From the NCBI RefSeq assembly GCF_008831085.1, contig NZ_WBJY01000001.1, positions 620,001 to 684,000 on the forward strand: 64,000 bases of DNA, read 5' to 3'. The notes below the pieces were generated by a model. It was not told the origin of the DNA and ran no database searches. It was given only the letters and a program-made list of their open reading frames with translations. This document shows, piece by piece, positions 36,361-45,970 of this stretch. Source of the stretch: Pseudoclavibacter endophyticus (GTDB lineage Bacteria > Actinomycetota > Actinomycetes > Actinomycetales > Microbacteriaceae). Each line of letters starts with the position of its first letter. Positions within the stretch are counted from its first letter, which is position 1. Both the position numbers and the translations under genes were made by a program.

Positions 36361-37431
36361 GTGAGCACCCCCACACACGAACAGCCCACCGACGGCGCGA
36401 GCGACGCGAGCTCGCCGCGCATCATCGCACTCGGCACGGCCGGCGGTCCCCGCTGGTGGGCGGATGAACTGGGCCGCCCGCTCTTCGGCATCGCGACGGC
36501 CATCGTCGTGGGCGACCGCTGGTACCTCGTCGACTGCGGCGACGGCGCAGGCCATCAAGCCAGGGCCGCCGGCCTCGACATGGCGAACCTCGGTGGGATC
36601 TTCGTGACCCATCTGCACTCGGATCACGTCGTCGACCTACCGAGCCTCATCCTCTTCGGCCTGTTCGAGATGAAGAGCCGCGCATTGCCGGCCATCGCGC
36701 TCGTCGGGCCCGGTGACCGTGGCAAGCTCACGCCGCTGTCGCCGAGGGCGACGTCCGTTCCGGAGCCCGTCGCGCCGCAGCGTCCGACCCCCGGCGTCGA
36801 CGGCCTGCTCGACGGCCTGCTCGCGGCCTACGCGACCGACATCAACGACCGGATCTTCGATTCGCTCGCGAGTGACCCGCGCGACATGTTCTCACCCCGC
36901 GAGATTGACCTCGGCGGCGTCACCGGCTTCGATCCGGACACGACGGTGTCTCCCGACATGGAGCCGATCGAGGTGTTCAGCGACGACCTCGTCAGCGTCA
37001 CCGCGACGCTCGTGTCGCACCACCCCATGGCACCGGCGTTCGCGTACCGCTTCGACACCGAAGATGGCTCCGTCACGATCTCCGGCGACACGGCGCCGTG
37101 CGACAACCTGGTGCGCCTCGCCCGCGACACCGATCTGCTGCTGCACGAGGCGATCGACCTCGACCGCCTGGCGAGCCAGTACACCGACACGGAAATGCTG
37201 CGCGCCACGATGGACCACCACCGCCGCTCGCACACGGCGCCGGCGGATGCCGGCCGCATCGCAGCCCGGGCGGGCGCGAAGCGACTCGCGTTCCACCATC
37301 TCGTGCCAACGCACACGCACCCGAAGGTCTGGCAAGACGCGCGCACGACCTTCGACGGGCCGCTGTTCATCCCAAACGACCTCGACACCATCAGCTTCTC
37401 GCGCAGCGCAGCGTCCGCGATCGAGGGCTGA
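36361..37431 (+). CDS. Metallo-beta-lactamase-fold hydrolase
   Basis: The 356-residue protein has the dinuclear zinc motif VTHLHSDHVVDL (near 83), VSHHPMAPA (near 220), the SGDTAPCDN aspartate (near 242) and HHLVPTH near the C-terminus. These identify an RNase Z/arylsulfatase-like branch of the MBL fold. GTG 36361 has GGAAGGA 10 nt upstream; a longer in-frame reading would run into the LysR promoter. With a divergent LysR regulator and a downstream organic-acid transporter, it may hydrolyse an imported ester or lactone. This is inference. Confidence 0.82.
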   Translation: MSTPTHEQPTDGASDASSPRIIALGTAGGPRWWADELGRPLFGIATAIVVGDRWYLVDCGDGAGHQARAAGLDMANLGGIFVTHLHSDHVVDLPSLILFGLFEMKSRALPAIALVGPGDRGKLTPLSPRATSVPEPVAPQRPTPGVDGLLDGLLAAYATDINDRIFDSLASDPRDMFSPREIDLGGVTGFDPDTTVSPDMEPIEVFSDDLVSVTATLVSHHPMAPAFAYRFDTEDGSVTISGDTAPCDNLVRLARDTDLLLHEAIDLDRLASQYTDTEMLRATMDHHRRSHTAPADAGRIAARAGAKRLAFHHLVPTHTHPKVWQDARTTFDGPLFIPNDLDTISFSRSAASAIEG

Positions 37432-37534
37432 CCGGCTGCCGTGCGCGGCGCGTCCTCGCGCTCGTGCCCCGCACACTCCGCGACGCGCCCGCCGCGTCCG
37501 GGCTATTGCATTCGCCCAATCCCAGGAGTCAACG

Positions 37535-38905
37535 ATGACCGAATCCACGACGACCGCCGCCACTGACACGGCCTACGCGGCGTCCGACCGCGACATGCGG
37601 CGAATCCTGTTGTCGAGCCTCGCCGGCACGGCGCTCGAGTACTACGACTTCATCCTCTACGCCACGGCCGCCGGCATCGTCTTCAACCACATCTTCTTCA
37701 CGGGGCTCGACCCGACGGCGGCGCTGGTCGTCTCGTTCGGCACCCTCGCCGCGGGCTACGTCGCCCGACCGCTCGGCGGCATCATTTTCGGGAGCATCGG
37801 CGACAGGATCGGCCGCAAGACCATCCTCATGCTCACGGTGCTCATCATGGGCGTCACCTCCACCCTCATCGGCCTGCTGCCGACGACCGACCAGATCGGG
37901 CTGATGGCGCCGATCCTGCTCGTCACGCTGCGCGTCGTACAGGGCATCGCCGTTGGCGGCGAGTGGGGCGGCGCGACGCTCGTCGGTTTCGAGAACGCGA
38001 AAAAGCGCTCGCGGGGGTTCGCCGCGGCCTTCGCCTACATGGGCGCGCCGACCGGCACGCTCGTCGGCACGCTGATCCTCGCCTGGATGGCGACGATGCC
38101 ACAGGAGGACTTCCTCTCGTGGGGGTGGCGCGTGCCATTCATCCTGTCGGCGTTCTTCATGCTCATCGTCGTCTTCATCCGCCGCCGCGTCACCGAGTCC
38201 AGGGTGTTCCTCGAGACCGTCGAGCAGGCCCCCAGTCGTCCGAAGACGCCGCTGCGCGAGCTCGTCGTGCACCACTGGCGGCCGCTGCTGCGCGCCTTCA
38301 CCGTCGGGATCTCGGGGCAGGCCGCCCAGGGCCTCATGGGTGCGTGGGCCGTCGCCTACGTCGTGGCGCAGGCTGCCCACGAGCAGAGTCTCGTGTTGCT
38401 GCTGAAGTCGTCGGCGGCCGTGACGACGATCCTGTTCATCATCATCGCCTCGCGCCTGTCCGACCGCATCGGCCGCCGCCGCGTGCTCGTGTTCGGCAAC
38501 GTGCTCGGCATCGCCCTCGCCTTCCCCATCATGTGGATGCTCGAGACCGACAGCGTCGTGCTGTTCTTCTTCGCGATCTTCCTCGGCCTCTCGGTCGTGC
38601 AGGGCTTCTCGGCCGGCCCGTACGGCGCCTACGCCGGCGAGCAGTTCCCCACGGCGGTGCGCAACTCGGGCGCCTCGGTCGCCTACCAGTTCGCCGCGAC
38701 GGCCGGAGCCGGGTTCACGCCCATGATTGCGACCGCGCTCGCGAGTGCCGGCGGCGGGCGGCTCTGGCTCGTCGCGCTACTTTGGATGGGCTTCGCGCTC
38801 ATCAGCCTTGTCGGGTTGCTCACCGGCCGCGACCGCTCGCGTCTCGACATCGGCGAGCTCGACGGCGCCGTCCACCGACGGGCGGAATCCGTCCTTCCCC
38901 GCTGA
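37535..38905 (+). CDS. MFS transporter of the metabolite:H+ symporter (MHS) type
   Basis: The 456-residue protein has 12 hydrophobic helices and the MHS pattern: SSLAGTALEYYDFILYATAAG near residue 25, RPLGGIIFGSIGDRIGRKTILM near 75-100 and GEWGGATLVGFENA near 145. Relatives import shikimate, proline/betaine, alpha-ketoglutarate or citrate-like acids with protons. CAGGAG lies 6 nt before ATG 37535. It is 103 bp downstream of the metallo-hydrolase gene and probably belongs to the LysR-controlled unit. Confidence 0.88.
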   Translation: MTESTTTAATDTAYAASDRDMRRILLSSLAGTALEYYDFILYATAAGIVFNHIFFTGLDPTAALVVSFGTLAAGYVARPLGGIIFGSIGDRIGRKTILMLTVLIMGVTSTLIGLLPTTDQIGLMAPILLVTLRVVQGIAVGGEWGGATLVGFENAKKRSRGFAAAFAYMGAPTGTLVGTLILAWMATMPQEDFLSWGWRVPFILSAFFMLIVVFIRRRVTESRVFLETVEQAPSRPKTPLRELVVHHWRPLLRAFTVGISGQAAQGLMGAWAVAYVVAQAAHEQSLVLLLKSSAAVTTILFIIIASRLSDRIGRRRVLVFGNVLGIALAFPIMWMLETDSVVLFFFAIFLGLSVVQGFSAGPYGAYAGEQFPTAVRNSGASVAYQFAATAGAGFTPMIATALASAGGGRLWLVALLWMGFALISLVGLLTGRDRSRLDIGELDGAVHRRAESVLPR

Positions 38906-38918
38906 GGACGCGCCACAG

Positions 38919-38924
38919 TAGCAT
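38919..38924 (+). promoter_or_regulatory. -10 box TAGCAT of the amino-acid symporter gene (leaderless)
   Basis: TAGCAT ends 6 nt before ATG 38931. No ribosome-binding site lies between, so the transcript probably starts at the ATG, independently of the MHS gene upstream. Confidence 0.55.
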
Positions 38925-38930
38925 CGCCGA

Positions 38931-40346
38931 ATGGAGACGATCGAAGCCGTCCTCGGCGCCATCAGCTCGGCCGTTTGGGGGCCATGGTTCCTGATCCCGC
39001 TGCTGCTCGGCACCGGCCTGTTCTTGACGATTCGCCTGCGGTTTCTGCAATTCCGGTCGCTCGGCCCGGCGCTGAATCTCGCGCTCATACGGAGGAAAGA
39101 CGACACCGTCGATGGTGATATCACCCACTTTCAGGCACTGACGACGGCCCTCGCGGCGACCGTCGGCGTCGGCAACATCGTCGGCGTCGCCACGGCCATC
39201 GCGATCGGGGGCCCCGGCGCCCTGTTCTGGATGTGGATCACCGGCCTCGTCGGAATGGCATCGAAGTACAGCGAGTCGTTTCTCGGCGTCCGGTTCCGCA
39301 AGACGGATGCTCGGGGCGAGAAGAGCGGCGGGCCCCAGTACTACCTCGAGCGCGCGATCAAGGGGCCGCTCGGAAAATTCCTGGCGCTGTGGTTCGCGGT
39401 CTTCGCCGTGCTGGCGTCATTCGGCATCGGCAACATGACCCAGGGGAACGCGGTCGCGACGCAGCTCGAGGACACGTTCGGGGTCTTGCCGGTCGTCACC
39501 GGCATCGTGCTCACGGTCCTCGCGGGACTCGTGCTCATCGGCGGGATCAAGTCGATCGGCCGCGTGACGGCGGCGTTCGTGCCGTTCATGATCGTCGTCT
39601 ACCTCGTCGTCGGCCTCTGGGTGCTCATCGCCAACGGGCCGGGCCTGCCGGCAGCGCTCGGCATGGTCTTCAGCGAGGCGTTCACCGGCACGGCGGCGGC
39701 TGGCGGCTTCACCGGCTCCGTGTTCATGATCGCGCTCCAGATGGGCGTGGCCCGCGGCATCTTCTCGAACGAGTCGGGCATGGGCTCGGCCGCGATCGCC
39801 GCGGCCGCGGCCCGCACGACGCATCCTGTTCGCCAGGGACTCGTGTCGATGACGCAGACGTTCATCGACACCATCATCGTCGTGACCTTCACCGGCCTCA
39901 TCATCATCTCGTCTGGCGCCTGGACTGCGGGCGAAGCGGCGGCGGGCACGATGACCTCTCTCGCGTTCTCGACCGCCCTGCCGGGCAACCTCGGCGGCAT
40001 CGTGGTGGCGCTCTCGATCGCGTTCTTCGCGTTCTCGACGATCCTCGGGTGGGCCTACTACGGTGAACGGTGCTGCGAGCGGCTCTTCGGGGTGCGGGGC
40101 ATCTTCGTCTATCGCATCGTCTTCACGCTCGTCATCTTCATCGGTTGCACGGTGCCGCTCAACGTGGTGTGGCTCTTCTCCGACGTCATGAACGGGCTCA
40201 TGGCCGTGCCGAACCTCATCGGGCTGCTGGTGCTTTCGGGCTTCATCGCGCGCGAGACCAAGCACTACCTGCAGCACGACCCCACGCTGCGGGCGACGGC
40301 GGAGGAGGTCGACGAGATCATGGTGGGCCACGAACGTCACGGCTGA
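38931..40346 (+). CDS. Alanine/glycine:cation symporter (AGCS family)
   Basis: The 471-residue protein has about 11 helices and the AGCS pattern: [20 protein letters not shown] near 32, [30 protein letters not shown]-type block near 70-100 and the cytoplasmic loop [12 protein letters not shown]. The signature [28 protein letters not shown] lies near 280. It imports alanine or glycine with Na+ (or H+). A leaderless promoter sets ATG 38931. Confidence 0.92.
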   Translation: [471 protein letters not shown]

Positions 40347-40508
40347 GCACGGCGATCGTCACCAGCCGAGTGCTGGCAGCTCTCCGGAATCCGCCCCGAG
40401 AACGCATATCTCCCAGCACTCGATGGTCGACGGACGCGAAGCGACGGGCCGGATGCGGCGCCTGCGCGAGCGTAGACTGTTGCGACCGCCGACCGAAGGG
40501 GAACACCT

Positions 40509-41561
40509 GTGACCGACCGCCTGCATCTCGCCATCATCGCCGGAGACGGGATCGGGCCGGAGGTCATCGGGCAAGCGGTTCGGGTGCTCGAGGCGGTGCT
40601 GCCGAGCGGCGTGGACTACACCTCGACCGAGTACCCGTTCGGCGCGGGGCACTATCTCGCCACCGGCGAGGTGCTGAGCGACGAGTCGCTCGCCGCGCTC
40701 AAGCAGCACGACGCGATCCTGCTCGGCGCCGTCGGGGGCGACCCGGCCGATCCGCGGCTCGCGGGCGGCATCGTCGAGCGCGGCCTGCTGCTCAAGCTCC
40801 GCTTCGCCCTCGACCACTACGTCAACTTGCGCCCGGCCGAGATCGTGCCGGGCGTCGCGAGCCCGCTCGCGCAGCCGGGAGACGTCGACTTCGTCGTCGT
40901 GCGTGAGGGCACCGAGGGGCCCTACGCGGGCAACGGCGGCGTGCTCCGCGACGGAACGCCCCACGCGATCGCGACCGAGGTATCGGTCAACACCGAGTAC
41001 GGGGTCGAACGCGTCGTTCGCTTCGCATTCGAGTTGGCGCAGCGGCGCCCGCGCAAGAAGCTCACGCTCGTGCACAAGAAGAACGTGCTCGTCTTCGCCG
41101 GGTTCATGTGGCAGCGCGTCGTCGACCGGATCGCGGCCGAGTACCCGGACGTCGTGGTCGACTACCTGCACGTCGACGCCGCCACGATCTTCATGGTCAC
41201 CGACCCGTCGCGATTCGACGTCATCGTGACTGATAACCTGTTCGGCGACATCATCACCGATCTGGCCGCAGCGATCGCTGGCGGCATCGGGCTGGCCGCC
41301 TCCGGCAACATCAATCCCGCGGGCGAGTTCCCCAGCATGTTCGAACCGGTCCACGGCTCTGCGCCCGACATCGCGGGTCAGGGCAAGGCCGATCCAACGG
41401 CGGCGATCGGGTCGGTCGCGCTGCTCCTCGAGCAGTCCGGCCACCGCGACGCCGCCGACCGAGTCCGCGCCGCCGTGCGCGCCGATCTCGACGCGCGCGG
41501 CGACGTCGCGCGTTCGACGAGCGAGATCGGCGATGCCATCATCGCGAGGCTCAGCACCTAA
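40509..41561 (+). CDS. leuB: 3-isopropylmalate dehydrogenase (LeuB)
   Basis: The 350-residue protein is complete, with [16 protein letters not shown] near residue 8, the [12 protein letters not shown] region near 137, Lys in TLVHKKNVL and the metal-binding [28 protein letters not shown]. It oxidises and decarboxylates 3-isopropylmalate in leucine synthesis. GTG 40509 has AAGGGGA 6-7 nt upstream. A TAGACT -10 lies at 40473-40478. In mycobacteria, leuB likewise lies near the fumarylacetoacetase-like gene and gltX. Confidence 0.95.
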   Translation: MTDRLHLAIIAGDGIGPEVIGQAVRVLEAVLPSGVDYTSTEYPFGAGHYLATGEVLSDESLAALKQHDAILLGAVGGDPADPRLAGGIVERGLLLKLRFALDHYVNLRPAEIVPGVASPLAQPGDVDFVVVREGTEGPYAGNGGVLRDGTPHAIATEVSVNTEYGVERVVRFAFELAQRRPRKKLTLVHKKNVLVFAGFMWQRVVDRIAAEYPDVVVDYLHVDAATIFMVTDPSRFDVIVTDNLFGDIITDLAAAIAGGIGLAASGNINPAGEFPSMFEPVHGSAPDIAGQGKADPTAAIGSVALLLEQSGHRDAADRVRAAVRADLDARGDVARSTSEIGDAIIARLST

Positions 41562-41708
41562 GGGCCGAGCACGGGGCGGGCGCGTCCGACATCGTCGCTG
41601 CAACCGTCGACGACGTCACCACACCACCACGACGGAACGCCACCGCACGGCGTCCAGAGTTCCGCACCGGCGAAGCCCGCCGCATCCACACCGCACGAGG
41701 AACCGACC

Positions 41709-42818
41709 ATGACCGAACCGGCCTTCACCATCACCCGCAACCCCGCCCCGGCGAGTGACGCCGTGCGTCGCGAGGTCCTCGCGGCCTCGACGTTCGGACA
41801 GCACTTCACCGACCACATGGTCACCATCGACTGGACCGTCGAGCGCGGGTGGCACGACGCGCGCGTCGAGCCGTACGGCCCGCTGACGCTCGATCCGGCG
41901 AGCGCGGTGCTGCACTACGCGCAGGAGGTGTTCGAGGGGCTGAAGGCCTACCGCCACGCCGACGGCTCGGTGCACACCTTCCGGCCCGAGCAGAATGCGC
42001 GCCGCATGCAGGCGTCGGCGCGTCGCCTCGCGTTGCCCGAACTGCCCGAAGACCTCTTCCTCGCGTCGATCCGGGAACTCGTCGAGATCGACGAGGCCTG
42101 GGTGCCCGCGGCAGGCGAAGGGAAGGCGCTCTACCTGCGGCCGTTCATGATCGCGCACGAGAACTTCCTCGGCGTGCGGCCCGCGAAGACGGTGCGGTAC
42201 ATGGTGATCGCGAGCCCGGTCGGCTCGTACTTCGCCGACCCGACGCGGCCCGTCGACATCTGGCTCAGCGAGCAGTACTCGCGCGCCGGCGCCGGCGGGA
42301 CTGGCGCCGCGAAGTGCGGCGGCAACTACGCGGCCTCGCTCCTGCCGACACAGGAGGCCTACGCCAACGGCTGCGAGCAGGTGCTGTTCCTCGACGCGCA
42401 GGAACAGACGTACCTCGAGGAGCTCGGCGGTATGAACATCGTGCTCGTCTACAAGGACGGCACGGTCGTGACGCCCGAGAGCGACTCGATCCTGTCGGGC
42501 GTGACGCGCAACAGCGTGCTCGAGCTCATGACGGCTGCCGGGCACCGCGTCGAGCAGCGCCGTATCTCGCTGCAGGAGTGGCGCGACGGCGCAGCCTCGG
42601 GCGAGATCGTCGAGGCGTTCGCCTGCGGCACCGCCGCCGTCATCACGCCGATCGGCACGCTCAAGGCCCCCTCGTTTACGCTCACGAACCCCACCGTGAC
42701 CGAAGCGTCGCTGAGCATGCGCATCCGCGCGCAGCTCACCGGCATCCAGAACGGCGTCGAGCCCGACGCGCACGGCTGGTTGCGCCAGCTCGTGCCGGCC
42801 CGGGCGGGCGTCGCCTAG
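41709..42818 (+). CDS. ilvE: Branched-chain amino acid aminotransferase (IlvE)
   Basis: The 369-residue fold-type IV PLP enzyme has the PLP lysine in GAAKCGGNYAASL (near 203), EVFEGLKAYR near 76 and GGMNIVLVYKDG near 240. It transfers the amino group between glutamate and the 2-oxo acids of valine, leucine and isoleucine. ATG 41709 follows GAGGAA by 7 nt. It is the last common step for the ilv and leu genes in this window. The next gene is on the opposite strand. Confidence 0.95.
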   Translation: MTEPAFTITRNPAPASDAVRREVLAASTFGQHFTDHMVTIDWTVERGWHDARVEPYGPLTLDPASAVLHYAQEVFEGLKAYRHADGSVHTFRPEQNARRMQASARRLALPELPEDLFLASIRELVEIDEAWVPAAGEGKALYLRPFMIAHENFLGVRPAKTVRYMVIASPVGSYFADPTRPVDIWLSEQYSRAGAGGTGAAKCGGNYAASLLPTQEAYANGCEQVLFLDAQEQTYLEELGGMNIVLVYKDGTVVTPESDSILSGVTRNSVLELMTAAGHRVEQRRISLQEWRDGAASGEIVEAFACGTAAVITPIGTLKAPSFTLTNPTVTEASLSMRIRAQLTGIQNGVEPDAHGWLRQLVPARAGVA

Positions 42819-42876
42819 GGGTCGGCAGGGCTGCCGGCCGGGGCCGGTGCCCGCCACAGCCCGGTCGCGACTGGAG

Positions 42877-44322
42877 CTACCGGCCGATGCGCCGCGCGGC
42901 CAGCGACAGCCACAGCTGCACGGCGTCGGCGGTCACGCGCGGGTCGAAGCCCGTGAGCGCAGCGATCTGCTCGATGCGGTATCGCACCGTGTTGCGGTGC
43001 GTGCCGAGCTCGTCCGCCACCTCGGCGACGGCACCCGACCGGCGCAGGAACGCGTCGAGCGTCGCGACGAGCGACGTGCCGGATTCGCGATCGCTGCGGT
43101 CGAGGGGCCCGAGGATCTCGTCAGCGAGCTCGTGCACGGGCGCATCCCGGCTCGCGAGAATCAGCGCCGACATCGAGAGGCGGGAACGCTCGCCGATGTC
43201 GGCGCCCTCGGCGAGGGTGGCGATCGAGTCGAGCGCCTCGAAGTAGCTCCAGCGGAGATTGCGCGGGCCCGGATAGGCATCGCCGATGCCCACGCGCACC
43301 GCGACGCCCGCTGCGCGAGCCACCGCGAGAATCGCCTCGGCCGAATCGCGCGGCGACTCCCGCGCGGGCAGCAGCACCACGAGCCGGTCGTCGACGATGG
43401 CGCCGGCGACGCGGTCGAGGCGCGGCGGCAGCGGCAGGTCGAGCACCTCGCCGGCACGCGCGCCGGCGCCCTCGACCACGAGCACGCGCGTGCGCCCGCC
43501 CTCCGGGTGGCCGATCGAGCCGAGGCGGATCGCCGCCTCCTCGGCCTCGAGCCGCCCGTGAATGAGGTCGTCGACCACCTGCCCCGCGATCGTGCGGGAC
43601 TGGCGGATGCGCCTTGCCTCCTGCGAGAGCGAGAGGCCGACGAGCGACCGGGCGACCATGAGCAGGTCGTCGTTGCGGCGCGGTTGCGAGACGTGGAGCG
43701 TCGCCTGCGTCGTCGGGGTCGCGGCGACGGGGAGCACGTCCCACCCCTCGACGGCGTCGTCGTCCACGTCGAGCGACCCGGCGAGCACCTCGCCGTATCG
43801 TGAGACGGCGACGTGCGCGCCCGTGAGCTTGGCCAGCTCGGCCGTCAGTCCCTGCAGCCCGTGCTGCCCGTCGCCGCCGATCATCGACGCGAAGAGTTGC
43901 TGCTGCTGGCGCTGGCGGGTCTCGAGGTGAGCGAAACGCTCGCTGGCCCTGGCATCCGACACGAACCTCGTGACCGCCTCGAAGCTCGTCGCGTACGGCA
44001 CCTCGAGCACGGGCAGGTCGGCGGCCTGTGCGGCCGAGACGAGCGCGGCCGGCACATGGTCGTGCGTGAAGCCGACGCCGAAGGCGAGGCCGACCGAGCC
44101 CGCCTCGACGATCGCCGCCACGAACGCCCGCTGCCCGCGGACGCTCCTGGCCCGGAGTCCGGTCGTGAGCACGAGCTGCTCGCCCGTGAGGAACGGCGTC
44201 GGATCGAGCACCTCGGTCGCCGTCGCCCACTCGATCGGGCGCCGGAGGGCCCCGCCGGAGCCCGACACGAGGCGCAGCCCGAGCTGCGGCTGATCGAGCA
44301 GAGACGTGATCGTGGCGTGCAC
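42877..44322 (-). CDS. PucR-family transcriptional regulator, likely controlling gabT
   Basis: The 481-residue protein has an N-terminal PucR domain (residues 1-125, LLDQPQLGLRLVSG, FLTGEQLVLTTGL and AFGVGFTHDHVPAALVSAA), a linker and a C-terminal HTH_30 helix-turn-helix (near 425-475: EVADELGTHRNTVRYRIEQIAALTG). A PucR-type GabR regulates the gab operon in Corynebacterium glutamicum, and here the gene is divergent from gabT. I infer the same role. GTG 44322 is set by a TAGGCT box 6 nt upstream (leaderless). Two inverted repeats lie in the shared spacer. Confidence 0.88.
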   Translation of the reverse strand: MHATITSLLDQPQLGLRLVSGSGGALRRPIEWATATEVLDPTPFLTGEQLVLTTGLRARSVRGQRAFVAAIVEAGSVGLAFGVGFTHDHVPAALVSAAQAADLPVLEVPYATSFEAVTRFVSDARASERFAHLETRQRQQQQLFASMIGGDGQHGLQGLTAELAKLTGAHVAVSRYGEVLAGSLDVDDDAVEGWDVLPVAATPTTQATLHVSQPRRNDDLLMVARSLVGLSLSQEARRIRQSRTIAGQVVDDLIHGRLEAEEAAIRLGSIGHPEGGRTRVLVVEGAGARAGEVLDLPLPPRLDRVAGAIVDDRLVVLLPARESPRDSAEAILAVARAAGVAVRVGIGDAYPGPRNLRWSYFEALDSIATLAEGADIGERSRLSMSALILASRDAPVHELADEILGPLDRSDRESGTSLVATLDAFLRRSGAVAEVADELGTHRNTVRYRIEQIAALTGFDPRVTADAVQLWLSLAARRIGR

Positions 44323-44328
44323 GCCATG

Positions 44329-44334
44329 AGCCTA
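44329..44334 (-). promoter_or_regulatory. -10 box TAGGCT of the pucR-type gene (leaderless)
   Basis: Minus-strand TAGGCT ends 6 nt before GTG 44322. Confidence 0.55.
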
Positions 44335-44346
44335 GCGCTGCCTCGA

Positions 44347-44360
44347 TGTGCATGCGCACA
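44347..44360. promoter_or_regulatory. TGTGC-N4-GCACA inverted repeat in the pucR-gabT spacer
   Basis: Five-base arms around ATGC, lying between the divergent start sites. Candidate PucR operator; positional inference only. Confidence 0.4.
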
Positions 44361-44385
44361 ATTGGAACCCGCTTTGGTCGTGCGA

Positions 44386-44404
44386 GCATCCATGCCATGG
44401 ATGC
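44386..44404. promoter_or_regulatory. 19-bp palindrome GCATCCATG-C-CATGGATGC upstream of gabT
   Basis: Perfect 9-bp arms about a single cytosine, 115 bp upstream of the gabT ATG. The second candidate operator for the divergent PucR-type regulator. Confidence 0.45.
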
Positions 44405-44518
44405 CCGTCACGCGTTACCGTTGGGGCACTTCACACCGACCGCATCGCCCGCGAGGTGCCGCGCAGCCACGTTGCCGCGCCGCCAGACTTGTCGGGCTCG
44501 ACACCGAAGGGTGGGCAC

Positions 44519-45871
44519 ATGAGCCAGTACCGCCTCGAACAGCGCCGCATTCTCGACGGCGCCATTCCCGGGCCGCGTTCGCAGGAGCTCGCCGCCCGAC
44601 GGGCGACCGCCCTGCCGAACGGGGTCGCCTCGTCGTCGCCGTTCTACGCTGCCGACGCCGACGGCGGCGTCATCCGCGACGTCGACGGCAACCAGTTCCT
44701 CGACTTCGCCACCGGTATTGGCGTGACGACCGTCGGCGCCTCGCACCCGAAGGTCGTCGCGGCGATCCAGGAGGCGGCGTCGCACTTCACGCACACGAGC
44801 ATCAACGTGACGCCCTACGAGGGGTACATCGCGCTCGCCGAGAAGCTCAACGCGATCACGCCGGGCGACCACGCGAAGAAGACCGTGTTCTTCAACTCCG
44901 GCGCGGAGGCCGTCGAGAACGCCATCAAGATCTCGCGGTACGTCACCGGTCGCGACGCGATCGTCGTGTTCGACCACGCCTTCCACGGCCGCACCAACCT
45001 CACGATGGGGCTCACGGCGAAGAACATGCCGTACAAGGACGGCTTCGGGCCGTTCGCCCCCGAGATCTACCGCATCCAGACGAGCTACCCCTACCGCGAT
45101 CCCGAGGGCTTCACCGGTGCGCAGGCAGCCGAGCGCGCGATCGCCCAGGTCGAGGGGCAGGTGGGTGGCAAGAACGTCGCGGCCATCATCATCGAGCCCC
45201 TGCAGGGCGAGGGCGGGTTCATCGTTCCAGCCGAGGGCTACCTCGGCGCCCTCGCCGACTACGCGAAGCAGAACGGCGCCCTGTTCGTCTCCGACGAGAT
45301 CCAGGCGGGCATGAGCCGCACGGGCGAGTGGTTCTGCGTCGACCACGAGGGCGTCGTGCCCGACCTGGTCACGGTCGCGAAGGGCGTCGGCGGTGGCATG
45401 CCGATCTCGGCCGTCGTCGGTCGCGCCGAGGTGCTCGACCAGGTGCACGCCGGGGGCGTCGGCGGCACGTACGCCGGCAACCCGGTGGCCTGCGCCTCGG
45501 CGCTCGCGACCATCGCCGTTATGGAGGACGAGGGGCTGCAGGCCACGGCGCGTGCCTTCGGCGACCGCTTCTTCGCGACCTTCGAGGCGCTGCGCGACGA
45601 GCTCGGCGACGGCATCGTCGGCGATGTGCGCGGCCGCGGGGCCATGCTCGCGATCGAGTTCATCGAGGCCGGTACGGGCTCGGGTGCCAAGACCCCCAAT
45701 CCCGCCGCGGCCAAGGCGATCGCGTCGGCCGCCATCGCAGAGGGCGCCGTGTTCCTCACGGCCGGCACGTTCGGCAACGTCATCCGCCTGCTGCCGCCGC
45801 TCACGATGCCCGACGAGCTGTTCGACGAGGGCCTCGGCATCCTCGCCGACCTGATTCGCAAGCAGGTCTGA
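44519..45871 (+). CDS. gabT: 4-aminobutyrate--2-oxoglutarate aminotransferase (GabT)
   Basis: The 450-residue class III aminotransferase has DVDGNQFLDFATGIGVTTVG near 58, FFNSGAEAVENAIKISR near 125, the DEIQAGMSRTGEWF block near 260 and the PLP lysine in TVAKGVGGGMP near 288. It converts GABA and 2-oxoglutarate into succinate semialdehyde and glutamate. No gabD (succinate semialdehyde dehydrogenase) follows; the gene is closed by a hairpin. A longer upstream in-frame reading is rejected because it enters the divergent regulatory spacer. ATG 44519 has a GAAGGGTGG site. Confidence 0.92.
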   Translation: MSQYRLEQRRILDGAIPGPRSQELAARRATALPNGVASSSPFYAADADGGVIRDVDGNQFLDFATGIGVTTVGASHPKVVAAIQEAASHFTHTSINVTPYEGYIALAEKLNAITPGDHAKKTVFFNSGAEAVENAIKISRYVTGRDAIVVFDHAFHGRTNLTMGLTAKNMPYKDGFGPFAPEIYRIQTSYPYRDPEGFTGAQAAERAIAQVEGQVGGKNVAAIIIEPLQGEGGFIVPAEGYLGALADYAKQNGALFVSDEIQAGMSRTGEWFCVDHEGVVPDLVTVAKGVGGGMPISAVVGRAEVLDQVHAGGVGGTYAGNPVACASALATIAVMEDEGLQATARAFGDRFFATFEALRDELGDGIVGDVRGRGAMLAIEFIEAGTGSGAKTPNPAAAKAIASAAIAEGAVFLTAGTFGNVIRLLPPLTMPDELFDEGLGILADLIRKQV

Positions 45872-45928
45872 CGAGGCGCGGCATCCCGCCCTCGCCCAAG
45901 ACTGGCGCGACACGATCGCGCCCCCACG

Positions 45929-45970
45929 CTTGACGCCCCGGCGCAATTCCGCGCGCGCCGGGGCGTCAAG
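45929..45970 (+). terminator. Hairpin terminator after gabT
   Basis: Perfect 16-bp arms (CTTGACGCCCCGGCGC and its complement) with a 10-nt loop, 57 bp after the gabT stop. Confidence 0.7.
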
